From Salinicola endophyticus (GTDB lineage: Bacteria > Pseudomonadota > Gammaproteobacteria > Pseudomonadales > Halomonadaceae), in the NCBI RefSeq assembly GCF_040536835.1, contig NZ_CP159578.1:1798001-1862000 (forward strand): 64,000 nucleotides of DNA, read 5' to 3'. Made by a program: the position numbers and the translations under genes. Shown one piece after another: positions 37,086-47,009 of this stretch. Positions within the stretch are counted from its first letter, which is position 1. Each line of letters begins with the position of its first letter. Under the pieces are notes generated by a model. That model did not search any database, was not told the DNA's origin, and worked only from the letters and a program-made list of their open reading frames with translations.

Positions 37086-37790
37086 ATGCGTGTTTTTACC
37101 CGGAAGTTCGCCGTCGTGGCGGGGTTGAGTAGTGCCAGTCTGATATCGTCGCTCGTCTGGGCCCAGGCGCAGCAGGGCGATTCGCCGTTCGATCAGCAGC
37201 CGGAGGCTCGCCTGGCGTGCAGCAAGCTGCAGACGCAGATCGAGCAGACGATTCGCGCCAATGGCGCGCGCCACTTTCTGCTGGAGATCGTCGATAACGA
37301 CCAGGTCGAGGGTGGTGTGGTGCGGGCCGACGAGCCGCATGCCGGTGCCGAAGTGGTTGGCAGCTGCGACGGGGGAACGCGCAAGATCGTCTATAGCCGC
37401 CACGGTGCGACCGAGAGCAGCGCACCAGCCGCCGCCTCGACGCCGGAAGCCCCGGATGACGCTGGCTCTGGCGCGGCCGGCGCCGAGCCGTCCCAGGCCG
37501 AGCCCTCCAGCGCGACCACGGGGGATACTGCCGGCGAGACGTCTACCGCCGAGGCGACCGGTAGCGCGGGCTCTCAGCCCGAGGCGCCGGCAGACGAGAT
37601 GAGCGATGCGTCGAGTAGCACGACGTCTGACAGTGCTCAGTCAGAAGGTGCTACGTCAGAAAGTGCTCAGTCAGAAGGCGCTACGTCGGATAGCACACCA
37701 GCGGCGGAAAACGGGCCGACTGATGATCTGGGCCGCCAGGGCGAAGACGGGCGAGTGCGCGATACGCTGAAGCCGGCCACCTCACCTTGA
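37086..37790 (+). CDS. DUF1161 secreted protein with long low-complexity C-terminal tail
   Basis: 234 residues. A signal peptide (KFAVVAGLSSASLISSLVWA) is followed by a DUF1161 domain of about 70 residues (LACSKLQTQIEQTIRANGAR, FLLEIVDN, AEVVGSCDGGTRKIVYSRHG) with two Cys that may form a disulfide. After it comes about 120 residues rich in Ala, Ser, Glu, Thr and Gly with no hydrophobic core, ending in a slightly basic stretch. Two 30-nt direct repeats encode part of the tail. DUF1161 proteins are normally short (about 75-85 residues) periplasmic proteins of unknown function, so the tail is unusual. ATG at 37086 follows AAGGAG. A hairpin at 37796 follows. Confidence 0.8.
   Translation: MRVFTRKFAVVAGLSSASLISSLVWAQAQQGDSPFDQQPEARLACSKLQTQIEQTIRANGARHFLLEIVDNDQVEGGVVRADEPHAGAEVVGSCDGGTRKIVYSRHGATESSAPAAASTPEAPDDAGSGAAGAEPSQAEPSSATTGDTAGETSTAEATGSAGSQPEAPADEMSDASSSTTSDSAQSEGATSESAQSEGATSDSTPAAENGPTDDLGRQGEDGRVRDTLKPATSP
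37631..37690 (+). repeat. Two 30-nt direct repeats inside the DUF1161 gene
   Basis: 37631-37660 and 37661-37690 are two nearly identical 30-nt units (AGTGCTCAGTCAGAAGG.GCTA core) that encode SAQSEGATS twice. A weaker third copy precedes them. They lie in the low-complexity tail. Confidence 0.8.
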
Positions 37791-37795
37791 ATCCG

Positions 37796-37823
37796 GCGCG
37801 GTGATGCGCCGGCATCACCGCGC
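37796..37823. terminator. Perfect 12-bp stem hairpin between convergent DUF1161 and nth genes
   Basis: GCGCGGTGATGC (37796-37807) pairs exactly with GCATCACCGCGC (37812-37823) around the loop GCCG. The nth stop follows immediately. There is no T tract on the + strand, but the 33-bp convergent gap suits a shared terminator. Confidence 0.6.
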
Positions 37824-38462
37824 TCAGGCGATCTCGACCTTGTCGGGATACTCGCACAGATCCTCGATCACGCAGCTGCCGCAGCGGGGCTTGCGCGCCA
37901 GACAGGTGTAGCGGCCGTGCAGGATCAGCCAGTGGTGCGCATCCTTGAGATACCCTTTGGGAACATGGCGCAGCAGCTTCTGCTCGACCTCCAGTACGTT
38001 CTTGCCCTTGGCGATGCGGGTGCGGTTGGCGACGCGAAAGATATGCGTGTCGACCGCCATCGTCAGTTCGCCGAAGGCGGTGTTCAGAATCACATTGGCG
38101 GTCTTGCGCCCCACGCCGGGCAGCGCTTCCAGTTCGGCGCGGGTGCGCGGGATGTCTCCCGCGTAGCGCTCGACCAGGATATGGCAGGTCTTCATCAGGT
38201 TCTCGGCCTTGGTGTTATAGAGACCGATGGTCTTGATATGCGCCTTCAGCCCGTCGAGTCCGAGATCGATGATCGCCTGAGGGGTATTGGCCACTGGGAA
38301 CAGCCTGGCAGTGGCCTTGTTGACGCCGACATCGGTGGCCTGGGCCGAGAGCAGGACCGCCGCCAGCAGCTCGAACGGCGTGCTCCAGTTCAACTCGGTG
38401 GTCGGGTTGGGGTTGTGCGCCTTCAGACGGGCGAAGATCTGTTCACGCTTGCTCGCGTTCAT
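37824..38462 (-). CDS. nth: Endonuclease III
   Basis: 212-residue base-excision DNA glycosylase/AP lyase that removes oxidised pyrimidines. The helix-hairpin-helix is LEALPGVGRKTANVIL with catalytic Lys120; Asp138 is in AVDTHIFRV. The [4Fe-4S] cluster motif is Cys-x6-Cys-x2-Cys-x5-Cys at CLARKPRCGSCVIEDLCEY. Lys120 and Asp138 fall at the same numbers as in E. coli. It lies 53 bp downstream of the rsxB-like gene on the same strand, an order remembered from pseudomonads. Confidence 0.97.
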   Translation of the reverse strand: MNASKREQIFARLKAHNPNPTTELNWSTPFELLAAVLLSAQATDVGVNKATARLFPVANTPQAIIDLGLDGLKAHIKTIGLYNTKAENLMKTCHILVERYAGDIPRTRAELEALPGVGRKTANVILNTAFGELTMAVDTHIFRVANRTRIAKGKNVLEVEQKLLRHVPKGYLKDAHHWLILHGRYTCLARKPRCGSCVIEDLCEYPDKVEIA

Positions 38463-38515
38463 GCGGCTATCTCGCTGTGGCTGTCTCGGACTGGGCTTGC
38501 GTCACTCGGTCAGGG

Positions 38516-39484
38516 TCAAATGCCCGCTCCGCCTGATGTCGACGCGGCCTCGCGGGCTCGACGCAGATGGCTCTCGGCTTCGATGATGTGTTCACGGGCT
38601 TGCTCGGCCTCGGCGTGCTTGCCCTCGCGTTCGAGCCGGGCCGCGGTCTGTTGCGCCTTACGCAGCGCCTGCTCGGCGGCGGCCACCGCGATGTGCGGTA
38701 CTGCCGGGGCGGTCGATGCCGGCGGGGCGCCTTCCAGCTGACGCTCGATCTCTGTCTGCTGGGTCTCCAGCGTTGCCAGGCGCTGTTCGAGGGCGGCGCG
38801 CGCCTCGCCGCTGGCTTGATCGCGCTGGCGCGTGAGACGTCGGGCCTTGGCGCTGAGGGTGGCGCGCTGGGCCCTGAGCGCGGTGGTGTCCACACTGGCG
38901 CTGGGAGCTGTCGTCTCGGCTGGGACGCGGCTGGCCGCCAGGCGACGCTCACGCTTGCGCCGCTTCTCCTCGGCCTTGTGCGCCAGGCGGCGATTGCGCG
39001 CCTCGAAGCGCCGGCGCCCGTTAGCGGCGCGCCGGTCGAGATAGCGCTGACGCTCGGTCGTATCGGCGGCGCTGTGCCACTGCGGATGCGTGACGAGATC
39101 GATGCAGTCCACCGGGCAGGGCGCCACGCAAAGCTCGCAGCCGGTGCACTCGGATTCGATCACGCTGTGCATCTGCTTGGCCGCACCGAGGATCGCATCC
39201 ACCGGGCAGGCCTGTATGCACTTGGTGCAGCCGATACACTCGGCCTCGCGGATCACCGCCAGCAGCGGTGTCTGGGCGGGTTCGATCAGCGCCAGCGCAG
39301 GCCGCCCGGTGAGCGCTGCCAGGCGATCGCGGGTCGCCTCGCCGCCGGGAGGGCAGCGGTTGACGGCTTCACCGGCGACGATCGCCTCGGCATAGGGACG
39401 GCAGCCCGGGTGGCCACACTTGCCGCACTGGGTCTGGGGCAGTTCGGCGTCGATACGTTCGACGCTGATCTCGGCAAGGGACAA
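38516..39484 (-). CDS. RsxB/RnfB-like ferredoxin lacking the membrane anchor, with C-terminal coiled coil
   Basis: 322 residues. Three [4Fe-4S] sites are visible: Cys20, 23, 28 and 44 (the CGKCGHPGC motif of the RnfB [4Fe-4S] domain), then Cys83, 86, 89, 93 and Cys113, 116, 119, 123 as two ferredoxin clusters. The N-terminal transmembrane helix of E. coli RsxB is absent, so the protein is probably soluble. Beyond about residue 145 it becomes a highly charged Arg/Glu/Ala-rich coiled coil of about 175 residues. No rsxA, C, D, G or E gene is present. The first codon is TTG at 39484 with GGAG eight bases upstream. It may feed electrons to another partner, such as the neighbouring Fe-S enzyme Nth, which is speculative. 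Confidence 0.85.
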   Translation of the reverse strand: MSLAEISVERIDAELPQTQCGKCGHPGCRPYAEAIVAGEAVNRCPPGGEATRDRLAALTGRPALALIEPAQTPLLAVIREAECIGCTKCIQACPVDAILGAAKQMHSVIESECTGCELCVAPCPVDCIDLVTHPQWHSAADTTERQRYLDRRAANGRRRFEARNRRLAHKAEEKRRKRERRLAASRVPAETTAPSASVDTTALRAQRATLSAKARRLTRQRDQASGEARAALEQRLATLETQQTEIERQLEGAPPASTAPAVPHIAVAAAEQALRKAQQTAARLEREGKHAEAEQAREHIIEAESHLRRAREAASTSGGAGI

Positions 39485-39634
39485 GCGCAGGCTCCGGGGT
39501 CGTAATGGCGGGGGAAAAGCGCTCCATTATAGCCCCTTGCCGCTGGCGCTTCGAGGCGCACCGGGCGCCGGCCCGCAACGAAAGCGCGGCCATGAGGCCG
39601 CGCGTGGGGGAGCAGTGCGCTGGCAGGGCGAGGC

Positions 39635-41710
39635 TCAGGTCACACGCTGCCCCGGTTTGGCGCCGCTATCCGGTGACAGCAGGTAGATGCCGGCGTCTTT
39701 CTGGTCAGGGGCATCGCCCGCCGCCAGCACCATCCCTTCGGAGACGCCGAAGCGCATCTTGCGCGGCGCCAGGTTGGCGACCATCACCGTCAACCGGCCT
39801 TCGAGCGCCTCGGGGGCGTAGACCTTGCGGATGCCGGAGAAGACCGTGCGCGTCTCGCCGCCCAGGTCGAGGGTCAGCTTGAGCAGCTTGTTGGAGCCTT
39901 CGACATATTCGGCGCGCTGGATTTCGGCGACCCGCAGATCGACCTTGATGAAGTCATCGAAGGCGATTTCGTCGGCGATCGGCGTCTCCGTGAGCGGCGA
40001 AGGTCCTGCCGGACGCGCATCGCCGCCGTCGGTCAGCTTCTTCTCCTCGGCGAGCACCTCTTTGGAGGCTTCGATCATCGCAGCGATCTTGTCGCTTTCG
40101 ACCCGGGTCATCAGCGGCTTGAACTTGCCGATGGCGTGATCCTCGAGCACCTGCTGGCGGCTGGCCCAGTCGAGCGAGTCGAGCTGCAGGAAGTGACGCG
40201 CCTGCTCGGCCATCGCCGGTACCACCGGCTGCAGGTAGACCATCAGCGTGCGGAACAGATTGATGCCCACCGAGCAGATGTCGATCACCTCCTGCTCGCG
40301 TCCTCCCTCCTTGGCCAGCACCCAGGGCGCCTTGTCGGCGATATAGGTGTTGGCTTCGTCGGCGAGCTCCATGATCCGGCGCATGGCGCGGCCGAATTCG
40401 CGGGCCTCGAAGTCGGCGGCGATCTCGTCACCCGCGGCGATGAAGCGGGCCACGAGTTCCGGTTCGGCGCATTGGGCGGAGAGCTGGCCGCCGGCGAGCT
40501 TGTTGATGAAGCCGGCACAGCGGCTGGCGATATTGACCACCTTGCCCACCAGGTCGGCGTTGACGCGGGCGGCGAAGTCCTCGAGGTTGAGATCGAGGTC
40601 GTCGACGCGGGAGCTCAGCTTGGCCGCGAAGTAGTAGCGCAGATACTCCGGATTGAGGTGCTCGGCGTAGGTCTGCGCCTTGATGAAGGTGCCCCGGGAC
40701 TTGGACATCTTGGCGCCGTTGACGGTCACGAAGCCGTGGCAGTTGATGCCGCTCGGCGTGCGCATGCCGGCACCTTCGAGCATTGCCGGCCAGAACAGGG
40801 CGTGGAAGTAGACGATGTCCTTGCCGATGAAGTGGTAGACCTCGGCCTCGGAGTCGGCCTTCCAGTAACTGTCGAAATCGAGGCCTTCACGCTCGCACAG
40901 GTTCTGGAAGCTGGCCAGGTAGCCGATCGGCGCATCGAGCCAGACGTAGAAGTACTTGCCCGGGGCGTCGGGAATCTCGAAGCCGAAGTAGGGCGCATCG
41001 CGGGAGATGTCCCACTCGTTGAGCCCGGCGTCGAACCACTCCTGCAGCTTGTTGGCGATCTGCGGCTGGACCCGGCCGGAGCGTGTCCAGCGCTTCAGGA
41101 AGTCTTCGAAATCCGGCAGCTTGAAGAAGTAGTGGGTCGAGGTGCGCACTTCCGGCGTGGCGCCGCTGATCGCCGACACCGGGTTGATCAGCTCCGCCGG
41201 CGTGTAGGTGGCGCCGCAGGCTTCGCAGTTGTCACCGTACTGGTCCGCGGTGCCGCACTTGGGACAGGTGCCCTTGATGAAGCGGTCGGCCAGAAACATG
41301 CCCTTGACCGGGTCGTACATCTGCTCGATATCGCGGGTGCTGATGTGACCGGCGTCGTGCAGGGCGCGGTAGATACGCTCGCTGTGGGCGCGGTTCTCTT
41401 CCGAGTGGGTCGAGTGATAATTGTCGAAGGCGACCCCGAAACGGGCGAAGTCCGCCTGGTGCTCGTCGCTCACCTTCTGGATCAGCTGCTCCGGGGTGAG
41501 GCCCTCCTGCTCGGCGCGCAGCATGATCGCAGTGCCGTGGGCGTCGTCGGCGCAGACATAGTGGCATTCGTGGCCGCGGCTCTTCTGGAAGCGCACCCAG
41601 ATATCGGTCTGGATGTACTCGAGCAGGTGGCCCAGGTGGATCGAGCCGTTGGCGTAGGGCAGGGCACTGGTGACCAGGATCTGGCGCGAGAGCGAAGCGT
41701 TGTTCGACAT
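39635..41710 (-). CDS. metG: Methionyl-tRNA synthetase
   Basis: 691-residue class I synthetase charging tRNA-Met. The HIGH-type motif is [10 protein letters not shown], the KMSKS motif is GAKMSKSRG, and the zinc-binding knuckle has Cys residues in [20 protein letters not shown]. The anticodon-binding domain is in the middle. A C-terminal tRNA-binding (OB-fold) domain of about 100 residues starts near [19 protein letters not shown], as in E. coli MetG. ATG at 41710 gives [18 protein letters not shown]. It is divergent from the DoxX-like gene. In pseudomonads apbC and dcd follow on the other side; here they lie 9 kb away. Confidence 0.97.
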   Translation of the reverse strand: MSNNASLSRQILVTSALPYANGSIHLGHLLEYIQTDIWVRFQKSRGHECHYVCADDAHGTAIMLRAEQEGLTPEQLIQKVSDEHQADFARFGVAFDNYHSTHSEENRAHSERIYRALHDAGHISTRDIEQMYDPVKGMFLADRFIKGTCPKCGTADQYGDNCEACGATYTPAELINPVSAISGATPEVRTSTHYFFKLPDFEDFLKRWTRSGRVQPQIANKLQEWFDAGLNEWDISRDAPYFGFEIPDAPGKYFYVWLDAPIGYLASFQNLCEREGLDFDSYWKADSEAEVYHFIGKDIVYFHALFWPAMLEGAGMRTPSGINCHGFVTVNGAKMSKSRGTFIKAQTYAEHLNPEYLRYYFAAKLSSRVDDLDLNLEDFAARVNADLVGKVVNIASRCAGFINKLAGGQLSAQCAEPELVARFIAAGDEIAADFEAREFGRAMRRIMELADEANTYIADKAPWVLAKEGGREQEVIDICSVGINLFRTLMVYLQPVVPAMAEQARHFLQLDSLDWASRQQVLEDHAIGKFKPLMTRVESDKIAAMIEASKEVLAEEKKLTDGGDARPAGPSPLTETPIADEIAFDDFIKVDLRVAEIQRAEYVEGSNKLLKLTLDLGGETRTVFSGIRKVYAPEALEGRLTVMVANLAPRKMRFGVSEGMVLAAGDAPDQKDAGIYLLSPDSGAKPGQRVT

Positions 41711-41925
41711 GGTGACTAGACGATTCCCGTGACGAAATCTCCGCGGGGCCGGCTGACGACGCCGCGGGGATGAATAGGCTGTAGACTTGGGCGACGATTG
41801 TAGCATCGCTGGCGACGATGCGCGCTGCCCATGCCGCGGGCGGCGAGGCCCGGCGATCTGGCATCATGCGAATGCGCAGAGATAGCCCTGAAGCGCCTGT
41901 CATCGAGACAAGAGGAGAACCCTGC

Positions 41926-42354
41926 ATGCAGACAGAGGCAAGCCGCCGCGCGGCACGCTCAGCGATGCCGTGGTGGCGCCGGGTGTGCCTGGGTTTCGTG
42001 CTGCTGTGGTTCACCCTCGGCGGTATCGCGCACTTCCTCTATGCCGATGTCATGGTCACGATCATTCCGCCGGGGCTGCCATGGCCGCGCCTGGCGGTAT
42101 GGGTGAGCGGTGTCTTCGAACTGCTCGGCGTGGTGGGGCTTTTGCTGCCGCGCTGGCGCCGTCTGGCCGGGTGGGGACTGGTGCTGCTGACGCTCTGCGT
42201 GACCCCGGCCAACGTCTACATGTGGCTGCACTCCGATGCCTTCCCCGCCGTGCCGGGGTGGCTGCTGCTGTGGCGCCTGCCGTTCCAGCTCTGGATTCTG
42301 TTCGCCATCGTCGTCGGGTCAGGGTTGTGGCCTCGTCGCGATCGTCAGGCGTGA
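41926..42354 (+). CDS. DoxX-like membrane protein
   Basis: 142 residues with four hydrophobic segments: WRRVCLGFVLLWFTLGGIAHF, LAVWVSGVFELLGVVGLLL, AGWGLVLLTLCVTPANVYMW and FQLWILFAIVVGSGLW. Features HF.YAD and FELLG.VGLLLP are DoxX-like. DoxX proteins are quinone or thiosulfate-oxidation-linked in archaea but in bacteria mostly of unknown function. ATG at 41926 follows AGAGGAG at six bases. The N-terminus is basic. Confidence 0.75.
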   Translation: MQTEASRRAARSAMPWWRRVCLGFVLLWFTLGGIAHFLYADVMVTIIPPGLPWPRLAVWVSGVFELLGVVGLLLPRWRRLAGWGLVLLTLCVTPANVYMWLHSDAFPAVPGWLLLWRLPFQLWILFAIVVGSGLWPRRDRQA

Positions 42355-42511
42355 ATGGGGAGATGGCAGGGATAGGCGTCAAGGCGCGGCGGGTCAGAAC
42401 CTCTGCTATCGCGAGTGTGACGTAAACCATCTTGAGAAGGTGAAGTGGGTATCTCATCCTCGGTGCATAGTGGCAGGCAAGCGCGCTTCACCAATCGTCG
42501 AGGATGGGTCA

Positions 42512-43570
42512 TTGAACAAACCGCGTATACGGCTGTGCGCCGTGGCCAAGGATGAAGGGCCTTATCTGGCCGAGTGGGTCTTTCATCATCTGCACGTCGG
42601 GTTCGATCAGATCCACGTCCTGCTCAATCGCACCTCGGACACCTCGGCGGCGGTGCTCGGGCGTATCGGGCAGGCTTATCCCCAGGTCACCTTCGAGTTC
42701 ATCGACTGGGTCGACCTGTGCGATCCCAGCGTGGGGCGCAAGCTGCAGACCATCGCTTACGCCAAGGCGCTGGCAGATGCTCGCGCGGCGGGTGTCGACT
42801 GGCTGATGTTCCTGGATATCGACGAGTTCTGGACGGCGCAGGACCTCACCACCCGCGTGGATCAACTGATCGCGCGACTGTGTGGTGACACACCGCGCCC
42901 GATCAGCTTCCTGTGGCACTGCGAGCTGGGCCAGGCGCAGGCGTTCTGCCCACTGCAGAACGGCGCCGGCTACGAACTCTCGTCGCACCTGAAGACGCTG
43001 TTCCCGATCCAGGGTATCGAGATCCAGCACGTGCGCGTGCACCATCCGATCTTCGGTCGCGACGTCGTGCCGATCGACGCCGACGGCAATCCGATGGTCT
43101 ACAGCGAGACCCAGCCGGAGCTGGCCGACAACACCGCGATCGTCCCGCGCCAGGCTTACGTGATTCACCGCATGTACCGCTCCGAGGAGGAGTACCTGGC
43201 GCTGCTGCTGCGCGGGCGCCCCTCGGGCAAGCAGCAGCTCAAGACCAACCGCCCGGGCTACCGCTCGCACCGTAACGTCAAGGTGGGGCGCCGAATGGTG
43301 TGGCCGGGGGAGGTCTTCGCCGCCTATGACAGCGCCAAGCGTGACTTCATGCAGCAGTTGCAGCTCGGTGAGCTGACCGAGCGCGATCGTGAGGCGATCC
43401 GCCAGCGCGCCGCGCGGGCGGTATCCATGCTGCTGGCGCTGGTCGAGCAGGGCGACCCGGATGGCGCCACCCGCTTCCTGCGCGGCACCCGCCACGAAGC
43501 GGCGCTGGCTGCGCGTCTCGCCGCCCACGGCGGTGCGGAAGAACTCGGGCGCAGCGCGGCCTCGGGCTGA
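42512..43570 (+). CDS. Glycosyltransferase family 2/92 protein
   Basis: 352-residue GT-A-type protein without signal or membrane helices. IRLCAVAKDEGPYLAEWVFHH is the usual start of this group (K-(D/N)-E-x2-Y-L-x-E-W), and WLMFLDIDEFW gives the D-x-D nucleotide-sugar/metal motif. HRMYRSEEEYLALLLRGRP and a basic helical tail follow. The acceptor is not indicated; polysaccharide or lipid-carrier sugars are possible. The start is set at TTG 42512 because GAGGATGGGTCA precedes it at good spacing and the family begins here; in-frame GTG codons at 42440 and 42470 would extend it. No other cell-surface polysaccharide gene is adjacent. Confidence 0.8.
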   Translation: MNKPRIRLCAVAKDEGPYLAEWVFHHLHVGFDQIHVLLNRTSDTSAAVLGRIGQAYPQVTFEFIDWVDLCDPSVGRKLQTIAYAKALADARAAGVDWLMFLDIDEFWTAQDLTTRVDQLIARLCGDTPRPISFLWHCELGQAQAFCPLQNGAGYELSSHLKTLFPIQGIEIQHVRVHHPIFGRDVVPIDADGNPMVYSETQPELADNTAIVPRQAYVIHRMYRSEEEYLALLLRGRPSGKQQLKTNRPGYRSHRNVKVGRRMVWPGEVFAAYDSAKRDFMQQLQLGELTERDREAIRQRAARAVSMLLALVEQGDPDGATRFLRGTRHEAALAARLAAHGGAEELGRSAASG

Positions 43571-43651
43571 GCGGGGGCGCGCGACGTCGCAGGGCGGATG
43601 TTACAGTTAGCGGCCGAAGTGTCTCGCCGCTGACTGCCTGGAACGCCCTTG

Positions 43652-44581
43652 ATGCCCGATGTCGATCTCTCTCAATCGCTGTGGATGCTGCTGGCCTTCG
43701 TCGGCCTGGGCTGGGTGGCGGCGCGACGCCTGCAGCTCGATCCACGGCCCATCGCTACACTGCTGATCTACCTGATCTCGCCGCTGACCTTCTTCAACGC
43801 GCTGACCCAGGGGCAACCCAGCGTCGACAAGCTGGCGCTCACCTTCAGCGTGGTGCTGCTCTCGTCGGTTTTGTGTCTCGCGGTCAACGCCGTGGCGGGG
43901 CGCTTCTACGCCGAGCAGGAGCGGGCGCTGCTGGCCTTCTCCGCAGGCACCGGCAACACCGGCTACTTCGGTTTCCCCATTGCGCTGGTGCTGCTGCCAC
44001 CGGAGGGCGTGACCCAGTACCTGTTCTGCATGCTGGGTGTCTCGCTCTACGAGTTCACGGTCGGTTTCTATATCAGCGCGCGGGGCCAGTTCTCGGTGCG
44101 CGAGAGCCTGTCGCGACTGGCTCGGCTGCCGCTGATCTACGCCTTTGCCGGCGGTATGCTGATCAGTGCTCTGGGCTGGCAGGTACCGCAGCCGGTCAGT
44201 GAAGGGCTGGGCTACTTCAAGTACTGCTTTACCGTGCTCGGCATGATGATCATCGGCATGACGCTGGGCCGCATCAGCTGGCGCGCGGTGGATGGCGCCT
44301 TCGTCGTCGGCTGCGTGGTGACCCGCTTCGTGGTCTGGCCGCTGGCAACCCTGGCACTGGCGGTAGCGCTGCGTCTGCTGGGCGACGCCTCCGACTCGCT
44401 GGTGCTGGCATTCCTGCTGGTGGGGGCGGTGCCGATGGCCGCCAACGTGGTGGTGATCGCGATGGAGCTGAATATCCGCCCCGAAAAAGGCGCTATCGCC
44501 GTGCTGCTGACCACGCTGGCGGCGCCGCTGCTGATTCCGCTCTACCTGGGGCTGGTATTGCCCTGGGTGCTCGGGCTGTAG
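43652..44581 (+). CDS. AEC (auxin efflux carrier) family transporter
   Basis: 309-residue inner-membrane protein with about ten hydrophobic segments and the AEC fold. [18 protein letters not shown] near the start, the discontinuous helix motif [13 protein letters not shown], the C-terminal [16 protein letters not shown] and the final LGLVLPWVL segments are typical. Members transport auxin, malonate or other dicarboxylates; the substrate is unresolved. ATG at 43652 (preceded by an in-frame TTG) starts the MPDVDLS sequence. The stop is in an eight-G run (44581-44588), and polB begins 13 bases later. Confidence 0.88.
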   Translation: MPDVDLSQSLWMLLAFVGLGWVAARRLQLDPRPIATLLIYLISPLTFFNALTQGQPSVDKLALTFSVVLLSSVLCLAVNAVAGRFYAEQERALLAFSAGTGNTGYFGFPIALVLLPPEGVTQYLFCMLGVSLYEFTVGFYISARGQFSVRESLSRLARLPLIYAFAGGMLISALGWQVPQPVSEGLGYFKYCFTVLGMMIIGMTLGRISWRAVDGAFVVGCVVTRFVVWPLATLALAVALRLLGDASDSLVLAFLLVGAVPMAANVVVIAMELNIRPEKGAIAVLLTTLAAPLLIPLYLGLVLPWVLGL

Positions 44582-44594
44582 GGGGGGGCGCGGC

Positions 44595-46979
44595 ATGACG
44601 GCAGCACAGCGCGGGGCGACCGAGGGCTTCGTACTGACCCGCCACTGGCAGGACTCACCGGCCGGGACGCGGGTCTGGCTATGGCTGGCGACGGACGCCG
44701 GCCCCTGCCGGGTCGAGCTGCCGCCGCAGGTGTCGGTGGCCTTCGTGGCGCGCGAGGCGCGGGCCGAGGTCGAGCGGTTGCTGCGTGACGAAGCGGAGAT
44801 AACGCTGCGCGAGCTCGACCTGCGCGACTTCGCGCGGCGGCCGCTGCTGGGACTCTACTGCCGCTCGTATCGCCAGCTGATGCAGCTAGAGCGCCGCCTG
44901 GGCGAAGCGGGCATCGAGCTGTTCGAGGCCGACGTGCGCCCGCCGGAGCGCTATCTGATGGAGCGCTTCATCACCGCACCGGTGCTGGCCAGCGGCGTGG
45001 CGGACGACGCAGGTTCGCTGCAGCAGGCGCAGTTACGTCCGGCGCCGGACTATCGCCCCACGCTTACGCTCTGTTCACTCGACATCGAGACCAGCGAGCG
45101 CGGCGAGCTCTACTCGATCGGCCTGCACGGCTGCGGCCAGCGCATCGTCTACATGCTCGGGCCAGCGGCGGGGGCGGGCAGTGTGGCCGACCGCGAGCGC
45201 GACTTCGAGCTGGTCTACTGCGACTCGCGGGCAGATTTGCTGCAGGCGCTCAACGCCTGGGTCGCGCGTTTCGATCCTGATGCGATCATCGGCTGGAACG
45301 TGATCCAGTTCGATCTGCGCCAGCTGCAGCGCCACGCGGAGCGGCTCGACGTGCCGCTGACCCTGGGCCGTGGCGGCGCGCCGCTGGAGTGGCGCGCCCA
45401 TGGTCAGCAGCCCAATCACTACTTCGTGACCATTCCCGGGCGCCTTGTCATCGATGGCATCGAAGCGCTGCGTCAGGCGACCTGGAGCTTTCCCTCGTTC
45501 AGCCTGGAGAACGTCGCCCAGACCCTGCTGGGCGAGGGCAAGGCGATCGACAATCCCTACCAGCGCATGGCCGACATCAATCGCATGTTCGCCGAGGACA
45601 AGCCGGCGCTGGCGCGCTACAACCTCAAGGATTGCGAGCTGGTCACGCGGATCTTCGCGCATACCCGGATCGTCGACTTCCTGCTCGAGCGGGCCAGCGT
45701 GACCGGGCTGGCGGCGGATCGCAGCGGTGGGTCGGTGGCGGCGTTCTCACATCTCTATCTGCCGCGCATGCACCGGCTGGGGTTCGTGGCGCCCAATCTG
45801 GGCAGCCGAACCGGCGAGGACAGCCCCGGCGGCTATGTCATGGATTCGCGCCCGGGGCTCTACGACTCGGTACTGGTGCTCGACTTCAAGAGCCTGTATC
45901 CGTCGATCATCCGCTCCTTCCTGATCGACCCGGTGGGGCTGATCGAGGGTCTTGCCGATCCCGAGCAGGCCGTGCCCGGCTTTGTGGGCGCGCACTTCTC
46001 GCGCACCCGGCATGCGCTGCCGGCGATCGTGGCGCAGGTGTGGGAAGGGCGCGAGGCGGCCAAACGTGAGGGCAACGCGCCGCTCGCCCAGGCGCTCAAA
46101 ATTATCATGAACGCCTTCTACGGCGTGCTCGGCTCACGTGGCTGCCGCTTCTTCGACCCGCGGCTGGCCTCTTCGATCACCATGCGCGGTCACGCGATCA
46201 TGCGCCGTACTCGTGAACTGATCGAGGCCGAGGGCTATACGGTCATCTACGGCGATACCGACTCCACCTTCGTCTGGCTGGGTGAAGCGCAGGCGGAGGA
46301 GGTCGCGGCGGCGATCGGCCAGCGGCTGGTCGCCCGGGTCAACGCCTGGTGGCGCGAGCACCTGCGTGAGCGCTACGCCCTCGACAGCGCGCTGGAGCTG
46401 CAGTACGAGACCCACTATCGGCGCTTTCTGATGCCCACCATTCGCGGCGCCGAAGAGGGCAGCAAGAAGCGCTATGCCGGCCTGGTGGCCGATGCCGAGG
46501 GTAGCGAGCACCTTGTGTTCAAGGGGCTGGAGTCGGTGCGCGCCGACTGGTCGCCGCTGGCGCAGCAGTTCCAGCGCGAGCTCTACCGGCGCATCTTCGT
46601 CGGTGAAGGCTATCGCGACTATGTCCGGCGGCTGGTGCGCGAGACCCTGGCGGGCGAGCATGACGACGATCTGGTCTATCGCAAGCGGCTGCGGCGCCGG
46701 CTCGATGATTACCAGCGCAATGTCCCGCCGCATGTGCGCGCCGCGCGTCTGGCCGACGAGTTCAACCGCCAGCTCCAGCGCCCCCTGCAGTACCAGAACG
46801 GTGGCTGGATCCGCTACGTGATCACCGTCAACGGGCCCGAGCCGCTGGAAGCGCGGCGCTCGCCGATCGACTATCAGCACTATGTGAGCCGTCAGCTGCA
46901 GCCGGTGGCCGACGCCATCCTGCCGTTCGTCGATGACGACTTCACGCGCTTGATCGACCAGCAGCTGGGGCTGTTCTAG
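44595..46979 (+). CDS. polB: DNA polymerase II (family B)
   Basis: 794-residue family B polymerase for translesion and replication-restart synthesis. The exonuclease motifs are visible: Exo [18 protein letters not shown], Exo [15 protein letters not shown] and Exo III region YNLKDCELV. Polymerase motifs are Pol [16 protein letters not shown], Pol [13 protein letters not shown] and Pol [15 protein letters not shown]. Length and motif order match E. coli Pol II (783). ATG at 44595 has GGGGGG only as a weak ribosome site and is 13 bases after the AEC stop, so it may be co-transcribed with that gene. It lies in the metG-apbC interval. No lexA box was identified. Confidence 0.95.
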   Translation: MTAAQRGATEGFVLTRHWQDSPAGTRVWLWLATDAGPCRVELPPQVSVAFVAREARAEVERLLRDEAEITLRELDLRDFARRPLLGLYCRSYRQLMQLERRLGEAGIELFEADVRPPERYLMERFITAPVLASGVADDAGSLQQAQLRPAPDYRPTLTLCSLDIETSERGELYSIGLHGCGQRIVYMLGPAAGAGSVADRERDFELVYCDSRADLLQALNAWVARFDPDAIIGWNVIQFDLRQLQRHAERLDVPLTLGRGGAPLEWRAHGQQPNHYFVTIPGRLVIDGIEALRQATWSFPSFSLENVAQTLLGEGKAIDNPYQRMADINRMFAEDKPALARYNLKDCELVTRIFAHTRIVDFLLERASVTGLAADRSGGSVAAFSHLYLPRMHRLGFVAPNLGSRTGEDSPGGYVMDSRPGLYDSVLVLDFKSLYPSIIRSFLIDPVGLIEGLADPEQAVPGFVGAHFSRTRHALPAIVAQVWEGREAAKREGNAPLAQALKIIMNAFYGVLGSRGCRFFDPRLASSITMRGHAIMRRTRELIEAEGYTVIYGDTDSTFVWLGEAQAEEVAAAIGQRLVARVNAWWREHLRERYALDSALELQYETHYRRFLMPTIRGAEEGSKKRYAGLVADAEGSEHLVFKGLESVRADWSPLAQQFQRELYRRIFVGEGYRDYVRRLVRETLAGEHDDDLVYRKRLRRRLDDYQRNVPPHVRAARLADEFNRQLQRPLQYQNGGWIRYVITVNGPEPLEARRSPIDYQHYVSRQLQPVADAILPFVDDDFTRLIDQQLGLF

Positions 46980-47009
46980 GAACCTGTCGACCTTGATAAG
47001 GAGTTACGT

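Noticed and set aside
40136..41719. A 527-codon open frame on the + strand over metG
   Set aside because: It is Val/Leu/Gly/Asp-rich antisense of metG, with no motif.
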